Shown here: in pieces, positions 23,906 to 35,296 of the stretch
How the letters are laid out: each line of letters starts with the position of its first letter
How positions within the stretch are numbered: position 1 is the stretch's first letter
Assembly: GCF_048569485.1 (NCBI RefSeq)
Contig: NC_134354.1
Coordinates: 336,181,643-336,245,642 of the forward strand
Length of the DNA stretch: 64,000 bases
Reading direction: 5' to 3'
Source of the DNA: Anomaloglossus baeobatrachus
Taxonomy: Eukaryota > Chordata > Amphibia > Anura > Aromobatidae
Notes under the pieces: model-generated
What the model saw: the letters and a program-made list of their open reading frames with translations, nothing else
Told to the model about the DNA's origin: nothing
The model's database searches: none
Position numbers and translations under genes: made by a program

Positions 23906-24782
23906 GACACTTCGGTATTTAGTGGGGTCAGCACTTCAGGTGCTGCTTACCGCCCGCCTATAACGCGGGTGTGTGGTCGCCAGAGCCCTGTGACTGGTTG
24001 CCCAGAGCATGTCTCCGTTCCCCAGCTCGGACTGCGTGCAGGAATGGCTGCCGGCGTCCTGTGAAGAGGGGCGGGCCGTGGGCGTGCCCCAGACAAGAGC
24101 GGGAAACTGGCGTCCCACTGTGTCCAGTGAAGGGGGCTGGAGAATGCAAAGCAGACTCCAGCCCTCGGCGCTGACTGTCTGTACAGCGTCCCGCCTCTCC
24201 CCTGACTGGCAGGGCTGGAGGCGGGAACGAAACGAAAACTAGGCCGCAAAGCCGGTGACTCGAGTAATAAGCGCGGCCGTCCATGTGCACGGCCAGCGCG
24301 GAAGTCCCCGGCGCACCACAAGTCCCAGCCGCGCCACAATGTAAAAAACACCCAGCAGTGGCCGGCGCGGCAGTTCTCAATACATAAAGTCACTCAGCAA
24401 AGCTGTAGTGAATAATAGCACGAGCGCTCCGCGCTGTTGCCCCCGGCGCACTAACACTCCCAGCAATGCTGGTGTGTGTGTGCGCGCTTGCCCGGGGACA
24501 AAGAGTACCTTAATGTAGCAGGGCCTGTCCCTGACGATACTCAGCTCCATATCCAGCAGGTTCTCTGGGTCTGTGGATGGAGCCCGGTCTCAGTGCCTGG
24601 AGACCTGTAAGATCCCACTTCGCCCAGAGCCCTGAGGGGGGATGGGGAAGGAAAACAGCATGTGGGCTCCAGCCTCCGTACCCGCAATGGGTACCTCAAC
24701 CTTAACAAACACCCGACAAAAGTGGGGTGAGAAGGGAGCATGCTGGGGGCCCCATATGGGCCCACTTTTCTTCCAACCGACA

Positions 24783-24805
24783 TAGTCAGCAGCTGCTGCT
24801 GACTA
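24783..24805. other. Conserved leader palindrome, DIRS copy E
   Basis: The same 11+1+11 palindrome as in copies A, C and D. Confidence 0.7.
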
Positions 24806-25000
24806 AAAACAGTGGAGCTATGCGTGGATGTCTGACCTCCTTCGCACAAAGCTTGAAAACTGATCAGCCCGTGATCCCACGGGGGGTGTATAGCCAGAAG
24901 GGGAGGGGCCTTACACTTTTTAGTGTAATGCTTTGTGTGGCCTCCGGAGGCAGTAGCTATACACCCAATCGTCTGGGTCTCCCAATGGAGAGCCGAAGAA

Positions 25001-25575
25001 ATCCTGATTGAGATGAAAGGGGGATACCACCTTAGGGAGAAATTCCGGAACCGGACGTAGAACCACCTTGTCCTGGTGAAAAACCAGAAAAGGGGCTTTG
25101 CACGACAACGCTGCTAGCTCAGACACTCTCCGAAGAGAAGTGACTGCTACTAGAAAAACCACTTTCTGCGAAAGTCGTGAGAGAGAGATATCTCTCATTG
25201 GCTCGAATGGTGGTTTCTGAAGAACCATCAGCACCCTGTTTAGATCCCAGGGTTCTAACGGCCGCTTGTAAGGTGGAACGATGTGACAAACTCCCTGCAG
25301 GAACGTGCGTACCTGTGGAAGTCTAGCTAGGCGCTTCTGGAAAAACACAGAGAGCGCTGAAACTTGTCCCTTAAGGGAACCGAGCGACAAACCCTTTTCC
25401 AGTCCAGATTGAAGGAAGGACAGAAAAGTAGGTAATGCAAATGGCCAGGGAGAAAAACCCTGAGCAGAGCACCACAACAGGAAAATTTTCCACGTCCTGT
25501 GATAAATCTTGGCGGACGTTGGTTTCCTAGCCTGTCTCATAGTGGCAATGACTTTTTGAGATAACCCTGAAGACG
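25001..25575 (-). pseudogene. Recombinase N-terminal part of DIRS copy D
   Basis: Carries the start of the recombinase (PTSAKIYHRTWKIFLLWC, LGSLKGQVSALSVFFQKR, SLRRVSEL with the first catalytic Arg). The rest of the domain, with H-x-x-R and the catalytic Tyr, lies at 18693-19130 on the far side of copy E. Confidence 0.8.
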
Positions 25576-27723
25576 CTAGGATCCAGGACTCAATGGCCAC
25601 ACAGTCAGGTTGAGGGCCGCAGAATTCAGATTGAAAAACGGCCATTGAGACAGCAAGTCTGGTCGGTCTGGTAGTGCCCACGGTTGGCCGACCGTGAGAT
25701 GCCACAGATCCGGGTACCACGACCTCCTCGGCCAGTCTGGAGCGACGAGGATGGCGCGGCGGCAGTCGGCCCTGATCTTGCGTAACACTCTGGGCAACAG
25801 TGCCAGCGGAGGAAACACATAAGGGAGCTGAAACTGCGACCAATCCTGAACTAAGGCGTCTGCCGCCAGCGCTCTGGGATCTTGAGACCGTGCCATGAAC
25901 GTTGGTACCTTGTTGTTGTGCCGGGACGCCATGAGGTCGACGTCCGGCACCCCCCAGCGGCAACAGATCTCCTGAAACACGTCCGGGTGAAGGGACCATT
26001 CCCCTGCGTCCATGCCCTGGCGACTGAGAAAGTCTGCTTCCCAGTTTTCCACGCCTGGGATGTGAACTGCGGATATGGTGGAGGCCGTGGCTTCCACCCA
26101 CATCAAAATCCGCCGGACTTCCTGGAAGGCTTGTCGACTGCGTGTGCCGCCTTGGTGGTTGATGTAAGCCACCGCTGTGGAATTGTCCGACTGAATTCGG
26201 ATCTGCTTGCCTTCCAGCCACTGCTGGAACGCTTTCAGGGCAAGATACACTGCCCGAATTTCCAGAACATTGATCTGAAGCGAGGACTCTTGCTGGGTCC
26301 ACGTACCCGGAGCCCTGTGGTGGAGAAAAACCGCTCCCCACCCTGACAGACTCGCGTCCGTCGTGACCACCTCCCAGGATGGGGGTAGGAAGGATTTCCC
26401 CTTCGACAATGAAGTGGGAAGAAGCCACCACCGAAGGGAAGCTTTGGTCGCCTGAGAGAGGGAGACGGTCCTGTCGAGGGACGTCGGCTTCCTGTCCCAT
26501 TTGCGTAGGATGTCCCATTGAAGAGGACGCAGGTGAAACTGCGCGAAAGGGACTGCTTCCATTGCTGCCACCATCTTCCCCAGGAAGTGCATGAGGCGCC
26601 TCAAGGGGTGTGACTGGCCTTGAAGGAGAGATTGTACCCCTGTCTGTAGTGACCGCTGCTTGATCAGCGGAAGCTTCACTATTGCTGAGAGGGTATGAAA
26701 CTCCATGCCAAGGTATGTGAGCGATTGGGCCGGTGTCAGATTTGACTTTGGAAAATTGATGATCCACCCGACACCCTGGAGAGTCTCCAGGGTAGCGTCG
26801 AGGCTGTGTTGGCATGCCTCTTGAAAGGGTGCCTTGATCAACAGATCGTCCAAGTACGGGATCACCGAGTGACCCTGAGAATGGAGGACCGCTACTACAG
26901 TAGCCATAACCTTGGTGAAAACCCGTGGGGCTGTTGCCAGGCCGAATGGCAGTGCCACGAACTGCAGGTGTTCGTTTCCTATGGCGAAGCGCAAGAAGCG
27001 CTGGTGCTCTGGGGCAATCGGAACGTGGAGATAAGCATCTTTGATATCGATCGATGCAAGGAAATCTCCTTGGGACATTGAGGCGATGACGGAGCGAAGG
27101 GATTCCATCCGGAACCGCCTGGTCTTTACGTGTTTGTTGAGAAGTTTCAGGTCTAGGACAGGACGGAAAGACCCGTCCTTCTTTGGGACCACAAACAAGT
27201 TGGAGTAAAAACCGTGGCCCTGTTGATGAAGAGGAACAGGGACCACCACTCCTTCTGCCTTCAGAGTGCCCAGCGCCTGCAGAAGAGCCTCGGCTCTCTC
27301 GGGAGGCGGAGAAGACCTGAAGAATCGAGTCGGGGGACGAGAGGTGAACTCTATCTTGTAACCGTGAGACAGAATGTCTCTCACCCAGCGGTCTTTTATT
27401 TGTGGCAGCCAGGCGTCGCAAAAGCGGGAGAGCCTGCCACCGACCGAGGATGCTACTAGAGGAGGTCGAAAGTCATGAGGAAGCCGCCTTGTTAGCGGTG
27501 CCTCCAATGTTCTTTTTAGGACGTGACTTAGACCGCCATGCATCAGAGTTCCTTTGTTCTTTCTGAGACCTTTTGGACGAGGAGAATTGGGACCTGCCCG
27601 CGCCCCGAAAGGACCGAAACCTCGCCTGCCCTCTCCTCTGTTGGGGAATGTTCTGTTTGGGCTGGGGTAAGGATGTATCCTTTCCCTTGGATTGTTTGAT
27701 GATTTCATCCAGACGCTCGCCAA
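25576..27723 (-). CDS. RT-RNase H ORF of DIRS copy D (open)
   Basis: An uninterrupted frame of 715 codons. Reverse transcriptase motifs: FYSNLFVVPKKDGSFRPVLD, SIDIKDAYLHVPIAPEHQRF, ALPFGLATAPRVFTKVMA and the YLDD catalytic box about residue 290. RNase H motifs: TTDASLSGWGAVF, QSDNSTAVAYINHQGG and HIPGVENWEADFLSRQ. After these comes the conserved VDLMASRHNNK / LVAPDWPRRSWYPDLW block, attributed in DIRS literature to a methyltransferase-like domain (from memory, uncertain). The length equals that of the same ORF in copy G. The element as a whole is interrupted by copy E and is treated as a fossil. Confidence 0.85.
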   Translation of the reverse strand: MASVWMKSSNNPRERIHPYPSPNRTFPNRGEGRRGFGPFGARAGPNSPRPKGLRKNKGTLMHGGLSHVLKRTLEAPLTRRLPHDFRPPLVASSVGGRLSRFCDAWLPQIKDRWVRDILSHGYKIEFTSRPPTRFFRSSPPPERAEALLQALGTLKAEGVVVPVPLHQQGHGFYSNLFVVPKKDGSFRPVLDLKLLNKHVKTRRFRMESLRSVIASMSQGDFLASIDIKDAYLHVPIAPEHQRFLRFAIGNEHLQFVALPFGLATAPRVFTKVMATVVAVLHSQGHSVIPYLDDLLIKAPFQEACQHSLDATLETLQGVGWIINFPKSNLTPAQSLTYLGMEFHTLSAIVKLPLIKQRSLQTGVQSLLQGQSHPLRRLMHFLGKMVAAMEAVPFAQFHLRPLQWDILRKWDRKPTSLDRTVSLSQATKASLRWWLLPTSLSKGKSFLPPSWEVVTTDASLSGWGAVFLHHRAPGTWTQQESSLQINVLEIRAVYLALKAFQQWLEGKQIRIQSDNSTAVAYINHQGGTRSRQAFQEVRRILMWVEATASTISAVHIPGVENWEADFLSRQGMDAGEWSLHPDVFQEICCRWGVPDVDLMASRHNNKVPTFMARSQDPRALAADALVQDWSQFQLPYVFPPLALLPRVLRKIRADCRRAILVAPDWPRRSWYPDLWHLTVGQPWALPDRPDLLSQWPFFNLNSAALNLTVWPLSPGS

Positions 27724-28949
27724 ACAGCCTGTCGCCAGAAATTGGCAAACTGGTTAAGCGCTTTTTTGGAAGCAGAATCTGCCTTCCATTCCCGTAGCCA
27801 CAAGGCCCTGCGGAGTACCACCGAATTGGCGGTCGCCACTGCCGTACGGCTCACAGAGTCCAGGACAGCATTAATAGCGTAAGACGCAATTGCCGAGGTC
27901 TGGGTGGTAATGGATGCCACTTGTGGCGCGGCCGTGCAAGTGGCTGCTTCAATTTGCGCTTGACCTGCTGAGATAGCTTGCAGCGCCCATACGGCTGCGA
28001 ATGCTGGGGCAAAAGAAGCTCCGATAGCTTCATAGATGGATTTCAACCAGAGCTCCATCTGCCTGTCAGTGGCATCTTTGAGCGAGGCCCCATCTTCCAC
28101 TGCAAGTATGGATCTAGCCGCCAGTCTGGAGATTGGAGGATCCACTTTGGGACACTGAGTCCAACCTTTAACCACGTCCGGGGGGAAAGGATAACGTGTA
28201 TCCTTAAGGCGCTTAGAAAAACGCTTATCTGGACAAGCATGGTGATTCTGGATTGCCTCTCTGAAATCAGAGTGGTCTAGAAACATACTCTGTGTCCGCT
28301 TGGGAAACCTGAAACGAAATTTCTCCTGCTGAGAAGCTGACTCCTCCGCCGGAGGGGCTGAGGGAGAAATATCCAGCAACTGATGGATGGACGCAATAAG
28401 ATCGTTCACTATGGCGTCCCCGTCTGGAGTATTAAGATTGAGAGCGCTCTCAGGATCAGAATCCTGATCAGCTGTCTCCACATCATCAACCAAAGATTCC
28501 CCCCGCTGAGACCCTAAACAATATGATGTCGAGGGAAATTCTAAGTGAGCCCGCTTAGTCAATCTGGGGCTGGGGTCTAAGTCAGAACCCTCAGCCTGGG
28601 ATGTAGGAGATACCCCGGGAGGACATTGTTGGTCCAACTGAGGGGGGCCCGGGAACAACGATTCAACAGGGTCCCGTTGCTGAGATACCGGCCTGGACTG
28701 CAAGGCTTCTAGTATCTTAGCCATAGTCTCAGAGAGTTTAGCAAACTCAGTCCCCGTCACCTGGACAGTGTCAACAGGTGTCTCCCCCTGGGCCCCTCTT
28801 AGCATAGGCTCCGGCTGAAGAAGTGGCACAGGGGTCGAACACTGCACACAATGAGGGTCAGTGGAACCTGCCGGTAGTGGGGTCTTACAAGCGGCGCAGG
28901 CAGCATAATAAGCCTGTGTTTTGGCACCCCTGCCTTTTGTGGGCGCCAT
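27473..28949 (-). pseudogene. ORF1 (gag-like) of DIRS copy D
   Basis: Begins MAPTKGRGAKTQAYYAAC with the Cys cluster C-x2-C-x12-C-x2-C. A long open stretch follows, with a Ser/Pro/Gln-rich linker, the conserved core (KRLKDTRYPFPPDVVKGW, LAARSILAVEDGASLKDA, SFAPAFAAVWALQAI), and a Lys/Arg/Gln-rich C-terminus overlapping the start of RT. About one break is apparent. The gag-like role is inferred from position. Confidence 0.78.
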
Positions 28950-29913
28950 GCTATAGTTTTCCTTGAGTTACACAAAAGGGTATATAGCCAGAATGCACTG
29001 TGCTCATACAGTGTAAAGTATATATGATACACAAATAATGTACCAATACACTACAGCACCATGGGGCTAGCACCAACAGGTGCTGCTTACCAGCCGCCTA
29101 AAGCGGTTGTGAGGCCACCAGAGACCGTGTCTGGGTCTCCCAGGACTTGTCCCTCTTCTGCAGCGTCGGTGGAGCTGACAGGAATGGCTGCGGCGTCCTG
29201 ACGAGATGAGGGCGTGGCCGAGAGAGCGCGAACTGGTGCTCACACCGTACACAGTGAGGGGGGTGGAGTATGTAAATCATACTCCAGCCCTCAGAGCTGC
29301 TCGCTCCGTGCAGCGTCCCGCCCTTCCCCCTGCCTGTCAGGGCTGAGGGCGGGGGAAAAGTAAACTAGGCCGCAAGGAAGCCGGGGACTCTAGTAATAAA
29401 CGCGGCCGCCGTAAAAGCGCGGCCGGCGTGAAAGTCCCCGGCGAACTACAAGTCCCAGCCGCGCCGCAGTGTCCCATGGCAGCGGCGGTTAGTGCGGTAG
29501 CCCTTACATATAAAACACACTCAGCGACGCTGAGTGTGTAATGGCACATATAGACCCGGTCAGCGCCACGGTCCCCGGTGCACTAGCACACCCAGCAAAG
29601 CTGAGGTGATGCCGTGCGCGGTCCCCACAGGGATACAGAGTACCTCCAAGATGCAGGGCCATGTCCCTGAACGATACTCGGCTCCTATCCATCAGGCTCC
29701 ACAGGAGTTGTGGATGGAGCACGGTCTCAGTGCCTGGAGACCGGTAAGATCCCACTTCACCCAGAGCCCAGAGGGGGATGGGGAAGGAAAGCAGCATGTG
29801 GGCTCCAGCCTCCGTACCCGCAATGGACACCTCAACAACACCGCCGACAAGAGTGGGGTGAGAAGGGAGCATGCTGGGGGCCCTATATGGGCCCACTTTT
29901 CTTCCATCCGACA

Positions 29914-29936
29914 TAGTCAGCAGCTGCTGCTGACTA
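29914..29936. other. Conserved leader palindrome, DIRS copy D
   Basis: The same 11+1+11 palindrome as in copies A, C and E. Confidence 0.7.
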
Positions 29937-30129
29937 ATCTGTGGAGCTGTGCTGTGTGTGTCTGACCTCCTTCGCACAAAGCAAAAAACTGAGCAGCCCG
30001 TGGGAGCACGGGGGGTGTATAGGCAGAAGGGGAGGGGCCTAACACTTTTAAGTGTAGTACTTTGTGCGGCCTCCGGAGGCATAGCCTATACACCCAATTG
30101 TCTGGGTCTCCCAATAGAGCGAAAAAGAA

Positions 30130-30252
30130 ATAACCCTGTGTCTTGGCACCCTTGCTCTTTGCAGACGACATGCTGTTGTCTCCACGGAGAGTGATCACTG
30201 AGGGTATATAGCCAAAAGCAAAACAGTGCGGCCGAACAGAGAAAATGTATAC

Positions 30253-30290
<38 letters not shown>

Positions 30291-31271
30291 TTCGGCACCC
30301 CAGGGGGACCAGCACCGGGTAACCGGTGTGGCTTACCGACCGGCCAAAGCGGTTGTGTGTCCACCAGATTCCCTGCCTTGGGCCTCCCAGAGCTACAGAG
30401 CTCGTTCTGAAATCCTCCACCGGCAGAAGTGATTGTAAGAATGGCTGCCGGAGCTCTCAGGGGAGGAGGGAGCCGTGGGCGGCGACTAATAAAGTGCGGG
30501 AATCTGGTGCCCCACAGTGATCAGTGAGGGGGGAGAACACCTAAGTATGCTCCAGCCCTCACTGCCGACGTCCAGTCGACCGTCCCGCCCTTACCCCTGA
30601 CTGGCAGGCCCGGGGGCGGGAGTTATGGTACTAGGCCGCATGAAGCCGGGGACTAAAGTTAATAACGCGGCCGGCAAACAGGCGCGGTCGGCGCGGTAGT
30701 CCCGGTCGTCACAAAAAAACAGCAGCCGCTGCAGCGTCTGTGACACAGGCGATCCATGCACCTTCCCCAAGGGGACACAGAGTACCTTTAGATGGAGGGC
30801 CTTGTCCCTGATGATACCAAGTCTCCTGTCCGGCAAATTTCCCCAGGGGCTGCGGAGGGAGCCCGGTCCCAGTGAATGGTGACCGGATAGGATCCCACTT
30901 CTCCCAGAGCCTCTAAGGGATGGGGAAGGAAAACGGCATGTGGCTCCAGCCTCTGTACCCGCAATGGGTACCTCAACCTTAACAGCACCGCCGACTCAGT
31001 GGGGTGAGAAGGGAGCATGCCGGGGGCCCTGTGGGGGCCCTCTTTTCTTCCATCCGATACAATCAGCAGCTGCTGCTGACTAAAATGGGAGCTTGAGTGA
31101 ATGTGTGCCTCCTTCAACACAAAGCATAAAACTGAAAAGCCCGTGATGCACGGGAGGGTGTATAGGCAGAAGGGAGGGGTTACACTTTTTAAAGTGTAAT
31201 ACTTTGTGTGGCCTCCGGAGGCAGAAGCTATACACCCAATTGTCTGGGTCTCCCAATGGAGCGACAAAGAA
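30130..31271 (-). mobile_element. DIRS copy B: ORF1 start, leader and left terminal repeat
   Basis: The third piece of copy B. ORF1 starts with ATG at 30171 ([12 protein letters not shown]). Upstream in the element lies a GC-rich leader with a mixed TA/CA microsatellite (30247-30290), a leader palindrome near 31060-31080 and the left terminal repeat ending at 31271. Confidence 0.88.
30247..30290. repeat. (TA)n(CA)n microsatellite in the leader of DIRS copy B
   Basis: About 28 bp of TA followed by about 14 bp of CA, at the position where copies A and F carry long TA runs. Confidence 0.93.
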
Positions 31272-31726
31272 ATGCAGACTTTGTACCACTGCTTGAGCCA
31301 CGGGTCTTGTAAAAGCCAACAGTAGGTTTGGGAGATGATCTCAAGTTTAAAAGGTCAAACAAGCTCAACTTTATTAAATACTAGCTCATAGCTGGCATGC
31401 GAATCGACATGGAGGTCTGTGCACATTACTGAGCTAGCCCCAGGCTCATCCATACAGTCTTAAAAAGTCATGCATCTCATCAGTAGAAAAAACAAAAACA
31501 AAACTGATCAGATATTTCTTGGTCCAGTCTTGATGTTTCTACTTGTGTCTGCCCAATACTTTTGCACATCTTGAGGCCTACCCCATTATAATGCCCTGAG
31601 GTGTCATCCAATAAGCATTCAACTTTGTAAAGCTTGTAGTTCAAAATCTCCATAAAATAAATGCTATGGTTAAAATACTCACTTGCCCAATTGTGCAGTG
31701 TAACTTGTAAGACAAAAACAACTCAC
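31272..31726. other. RCC1 intron sequence without recognised content
   Basis: About 455 bp between DIRS copy B and an RCC1 exon. No terminal repeats, exon or RNA gene were recognised. Confidence 0.5.
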
Positions 31727-31879
31727 CTAATTGATGATAGTTGGAAAGGCCAAAACCATAAACATGGCCCTCTTGTGAGATGGCAAAAGTAAAGTATGCA
31801 CCACAGAATATGTCCTGGAAAAGAACTCGCCCACACCCTTTAGCCTTCAAATAGACACACTGAGGCATTAATAGCCGCT
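31727..31879 (-). CDS. RCC1: RCC1 internal coding exon
   Basis: Encodes [16 protein letters not shown], then [45 protein letters not shown] and [12 protein letters not shown] are hallmark RCC1 propeller sequences. The acceptor ttcctgcag is just upstream of 31879 and the donor gtgagt starts at 31726. The first codon completes a Glu begun at the end of the 56656-56778 exon, and the last base begins a Gly finished in the 7216-7335 exon, so the reading frame is continuous. The exon is isolated between two transposon-filled introns of about 24.8 and 24.4 kb. Confidence 0.94.
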
Positions 31880-32565
31880 CTGCAGGAAGACAATATTGGT
31901 TAAATACATAAAAATCATCTGGAAGTGAATTGGAAGTTATGTAGAAGTCAAAAGAAAACAGATACACAATATCCAGAGTAGAAGAGCTCTTCTAAACACC
32001 ATTAATGAAGAGGCAACCAACCAAAAATATACAAGACGGTACCAAATAGAACAACCAGCATATAAAAGAAGGGAATTTTGTTTACTTACCGTAAATTCCT
32101 TTTCTTCTAGCTCCTATTGGGAGACCCAGACAATTGGGTGTATAGCTTCTGCCTCCGGAGGCCACATAAAGTATTACACTAAAAAGTGTAACCCCTCCCC
32201 TCTGCCTATACACCCTCCCGTGGATCACGGGCTCCTCAGTTTTGGTGCAAAAGCAGGAAGGAGGAAAACTTATAAATTGGTCTGGGGTAAATTCAATCCG
32301 AAGGATGTTCGGAGAACTGAAACCATAACCAAAAGAACAATTCAACATGAACAACATGTGTACACAAAAGAACAACCAGCCCGAAGGGCACAGGGGCGGG
32401 TGCTGGGTCTCCCAATAGGAGCTAGAAGAAAAGGAATTTACGGTAAGTAAACAAAATTCCCTTCTTTGTCGCTCCATTGGGAGACCCAGACAATTGGGAC
32501 GTCCAAAAGCAGTCCCTGGGTGGGTAAAAGAATACCTGAATAAAAGAGCCGAAAAAGACCCCTTC

Positions 32566-35296
32566 CTACAGGTGGGCAACCGCCGCCTGAAGGACTCGCC
32601 TACCTAGACTGGCATCTGCAGAAGCATAGGTATGCACTTGATAGTGTTTTGTGAAGGTGTGCAGACTAGACCAGGTAGCTGCCTGACACACCTGCTGAGC
32701 CGTAGCCCGGTGTCGCAATGCCCAGGACGCACCCACGGCTCTGGTAGAATGGGCTTTCAGCCCCGAAGGAAGAGGAAGCCCCGAAGAACGGTAGGCTTCA
32801 AGAATTGGTTCCTTGATCCACCGAGCCAAAGTTGACTTGGAAGCCTGTGAACCTTTACGCTGGCCAGCGACCAGGACAAAGAGCGCATCTGAACGTCGCA
32901 GGGGCGCCGTGCGAGACACGTAGAGCCGGAGTGCTCTCACTAGATCTAATGAATGCAAATCCTTTTCACACTGGTGAACTGGATGAGGGCAAAATGACGG
33001 TAAGGAGATATCCTGATTGAGATGAAAAGGAGATACCACCTTAGGGAGAAACTCCGGGACAGGACGCAGAACCACCTTATCCTGGTGAAAAACCAGGAAA
33101 GGGGATTTGCATGACAGCGCTGCAAGCTCCGACCCTCTTCGGAGTGAGGTAATTGCCACAAGAAATGCCACCTTCTGCGAAAGACGTGATAAAGAGACAT
33201 CCCGCAGCGGCTCGAAAGGTGGTTTTTGAAGAGCCTGACAGCAGGTCTGTGCGGTCTGGAAGCGCCCACGGCTGACCCACCGTGAGAGGCCACAGATCCG
33301 GGTACCACGACCGCCTCGGCCAATCTGGAGCGACGAGAATGGCGCGGCGACAGTCGGATCTGATCTTGCGTAACACTCTGCGCAACATCGCTAGAGGAGG
33401 AAACACATAAGGGAGTCGAAACTGCGACCAATCCTGAACTAACGCGTCCGCCGCCAGAGCTCTGTGATCTTGAGACCGTGCCATGAAGGTCAGGACCTTG
33501 TTGTTGTGCCGTGATGCCATGAGATCGACGTCCGGCGTTCCCCAGCGGCGACAGACCTCTCGAAACTCGTCTGGGTGAAGAGACCATTCCCCCGCATCCA
33601 TGCCCTGACGACTGAGAAAGTCTGCTTCCCAGTTTTCTACGCCCGGGATGTGAACTGTGGAGATGGTGGAGGCTGTGGCCTCCGCCCACAGCAGAATCCG
33701 CCGGACTTCCTGGAAGGCTTGACGGCTGCGCGTGCCGCCCTGGTGGTTGATGTACGCGACCGCCGTGGCGTTGTCCGACTGTATGCGGATCTGCCTGCCC
33801 TCCAGCCACCGATGGAACGCCTTTAGGGCTAGATACACTGCCCTTATCTCCAGAACATTGATCTGAAGGGAAGACTATCGGAGTCCAGGTTCCCTGAGCC
33901 CTGTGGTGGAGAAAAACCGCTCCCCACCCTGACAGGCTCGCGTCCGTCGTGACCACAGCCCAGGATGGGGGCAGGAAGGATTTTCCCTGCGATAGAGAAG
34001 TGGGAAGAAGCCACCACTGAAGAGAGTTTTTTGGCTGCAAGGGAAAGAGACGTTCCTGTCGAGGGACGTCGACCTCCTGTCCCATTTGCGGAGAATGTCC
34101 CATTGGAATGGGCGCAGATGGAACTGCGCGAAGGGCACTGCCTCCATTGCTGCCACCATCTTCCCCAGGAAGTGCATGAGGCGCCTCAAGGGGTGTGACT
34201 GACCCCGAAGAAGAGATTGCACCCCTGTCTGCAGAGAAAGCTGTTTGTCCAGCGGTAGCTTGACTACCGCTGAGTGAGTATGAAACTCCATCCCGAGGTA
34301 AGTCAGTGATTGGGTCGGTGTCAACTTGGACTTTGGGAAGTTGATAAGCCACCCGAACTGCTGGAGAGTCTCCAGAGCGACGGTCAGGCTGTGTTGACAC
34401 GCCACCCGGGAAGGTGCCCTGACTAGGAGATCGTCTAAGTAAGGGATCAGCGAGTGGCCCTGAGAGTGTAGGACCGCCACAACGGATGCCATGACCTTGG
34501 TGAAGACCCGTGGGGCTGTCGCCAGGCCGAAAGTCAGTGCCACGAACTGAAGGTGTTCGTTCCCGATGGCGAAACGCAGGAAGCGTTGATGCTCGGGTGC
34601 GATCGGCACATGGAGATAAGCATCCTTGATGTCGATTGATGCTAGGAAGTCTCCTTGTGACATCAAAGCGATGACCGAGCGGAGAGATTCCATTCGAAAC
34701 CTTCTGGTGCTCACATGCCTGTTGAGCAGTTTGAGGTCCAGAACGGGACGGAATGATCCGTCCTTCTTTGGCACCACGAACAAGTTGGCGTAGAAGCCGT
34801 GACCATGTTCCTGAGGGGGAACGGGAATCACCACTCCTTCTGACTTCAGAACGCCCACAGCCTGAAAAAGTGCGCCGGCCCGAGATGGGGGCGGAGATGT
34901 TCTGAAGAAACGAGTCGGAGGACGAGAGCTGAGCTCTATCCTGTAACCGTGAGACAGAATGTCTCTCACCCATCGGTCTTGGACATGTGGCCACCAGGCG
35001 TCGCAAAAGCGGGAGAGCCTGCCACCGACCGAGGATGCGGCTAGGGGATGCCGAGAGTCATGAGGAGGCCGCCTTGGAGGCAGTGCCTCCGGCGGTTTTT
35101 TGGGGGCGTGACTTAGACCGCCACGCATAAGAGTTCCTCTGGCCCTTCTCTGGCCTGTTGGACGAGGAGGATTGGGACTTGGCTGAGGGCCGAAAGGACC
35201 GAAACCTCGGTTGCATTTCCGTTGCTGAGGTCTCTTCGGTTTGGACTGGGGTAAGGACGAGTCCTTTCCCTTGGATTCCTTAATAATTTCATCCAA
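32566..35296 (-). pseudogene. Recombinase and RT-RNase H regions of DIRS copy F
   Basis: The recombinase C-terminal half is clear (SRTAPLRRSDALFVL, KAHSTRAVGASWALRH, FTKHYQVHTYASADASLG). RNase H motifs (TTDASLSGWGAVF, QSDNATAVAYINHQ) lie around 33700-33960. RT motifs are above 34000 (YLDDLLVRAP, SIDIKDAYLHVPIAPEHQRF, ANLFVVPKKDGSFRPVLD). Domain order is as in the other copies; the element is defunct. Confidence 0.83.

Larger units (their letters stand above)
19137..25000 (-). mobile_element. DIRS1-like retrotransposon copy E, nested in copy D
   Basis: A 5.9-kb minus-strand element with right end at 19137, internal complementary region at about 19459-19554 and left end at about 25000. Its termini read cagacgattggg, like copy G, rather than cagacaattggg, so it is from another subfamily than its hosts. 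Parts: recombinase 19650-20580, RT-RNase H 20520-22640, ORF1 about 22640-23560, leader to 24850. Around ten breaks are apparent, making it the most decayed copy although it is the innermost insertion. Confidence 0.9.
18298..30129 (-). mobile_element. DIRS1-like retrotransposon copy D, nested in B and host of E
   Basis: A minus-strand element in two pieces (18298-19136 and 25001-30129, about 6.0 kb together) split by copy E within the recombinase gene. It has a left terminal repeat ending at 30129 and an unusual palindromic right end. Parts: recombinase 18693-19136 and 25001-25575, RT-RNase H 25576-27723, ORF1 about 27473-28949, leader 28950-30000. Apart from the E insertion it looks nearly whole, with about one or two breaks. 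It is therefore young, and shares its subfamily with C. Confidence 0.92.
7404..31271 (-). mobile_element. DIRS1-like retrotransposon copy B, host of three nested copies
   Basis: Minus-strand DIRS element in three pieces: 7404-10961, 16961-18297 and 30130-31271. Together these are about 6.0 kb, the normal length for the family here. Copy C (10962-16960) splits it near the ORF1/RT boundary, and copy D (18298-30129) splits it near the ORF1 start. The right terminal repeat starts at 7404 and the left one ends at about 31271. It sits in an RCC1 intron in the same orientation as the gene. It is the oldest of the nest by logic of insertion, with roughly three breaks in the coding region besides the two insertions. 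Confidence 0.92.
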
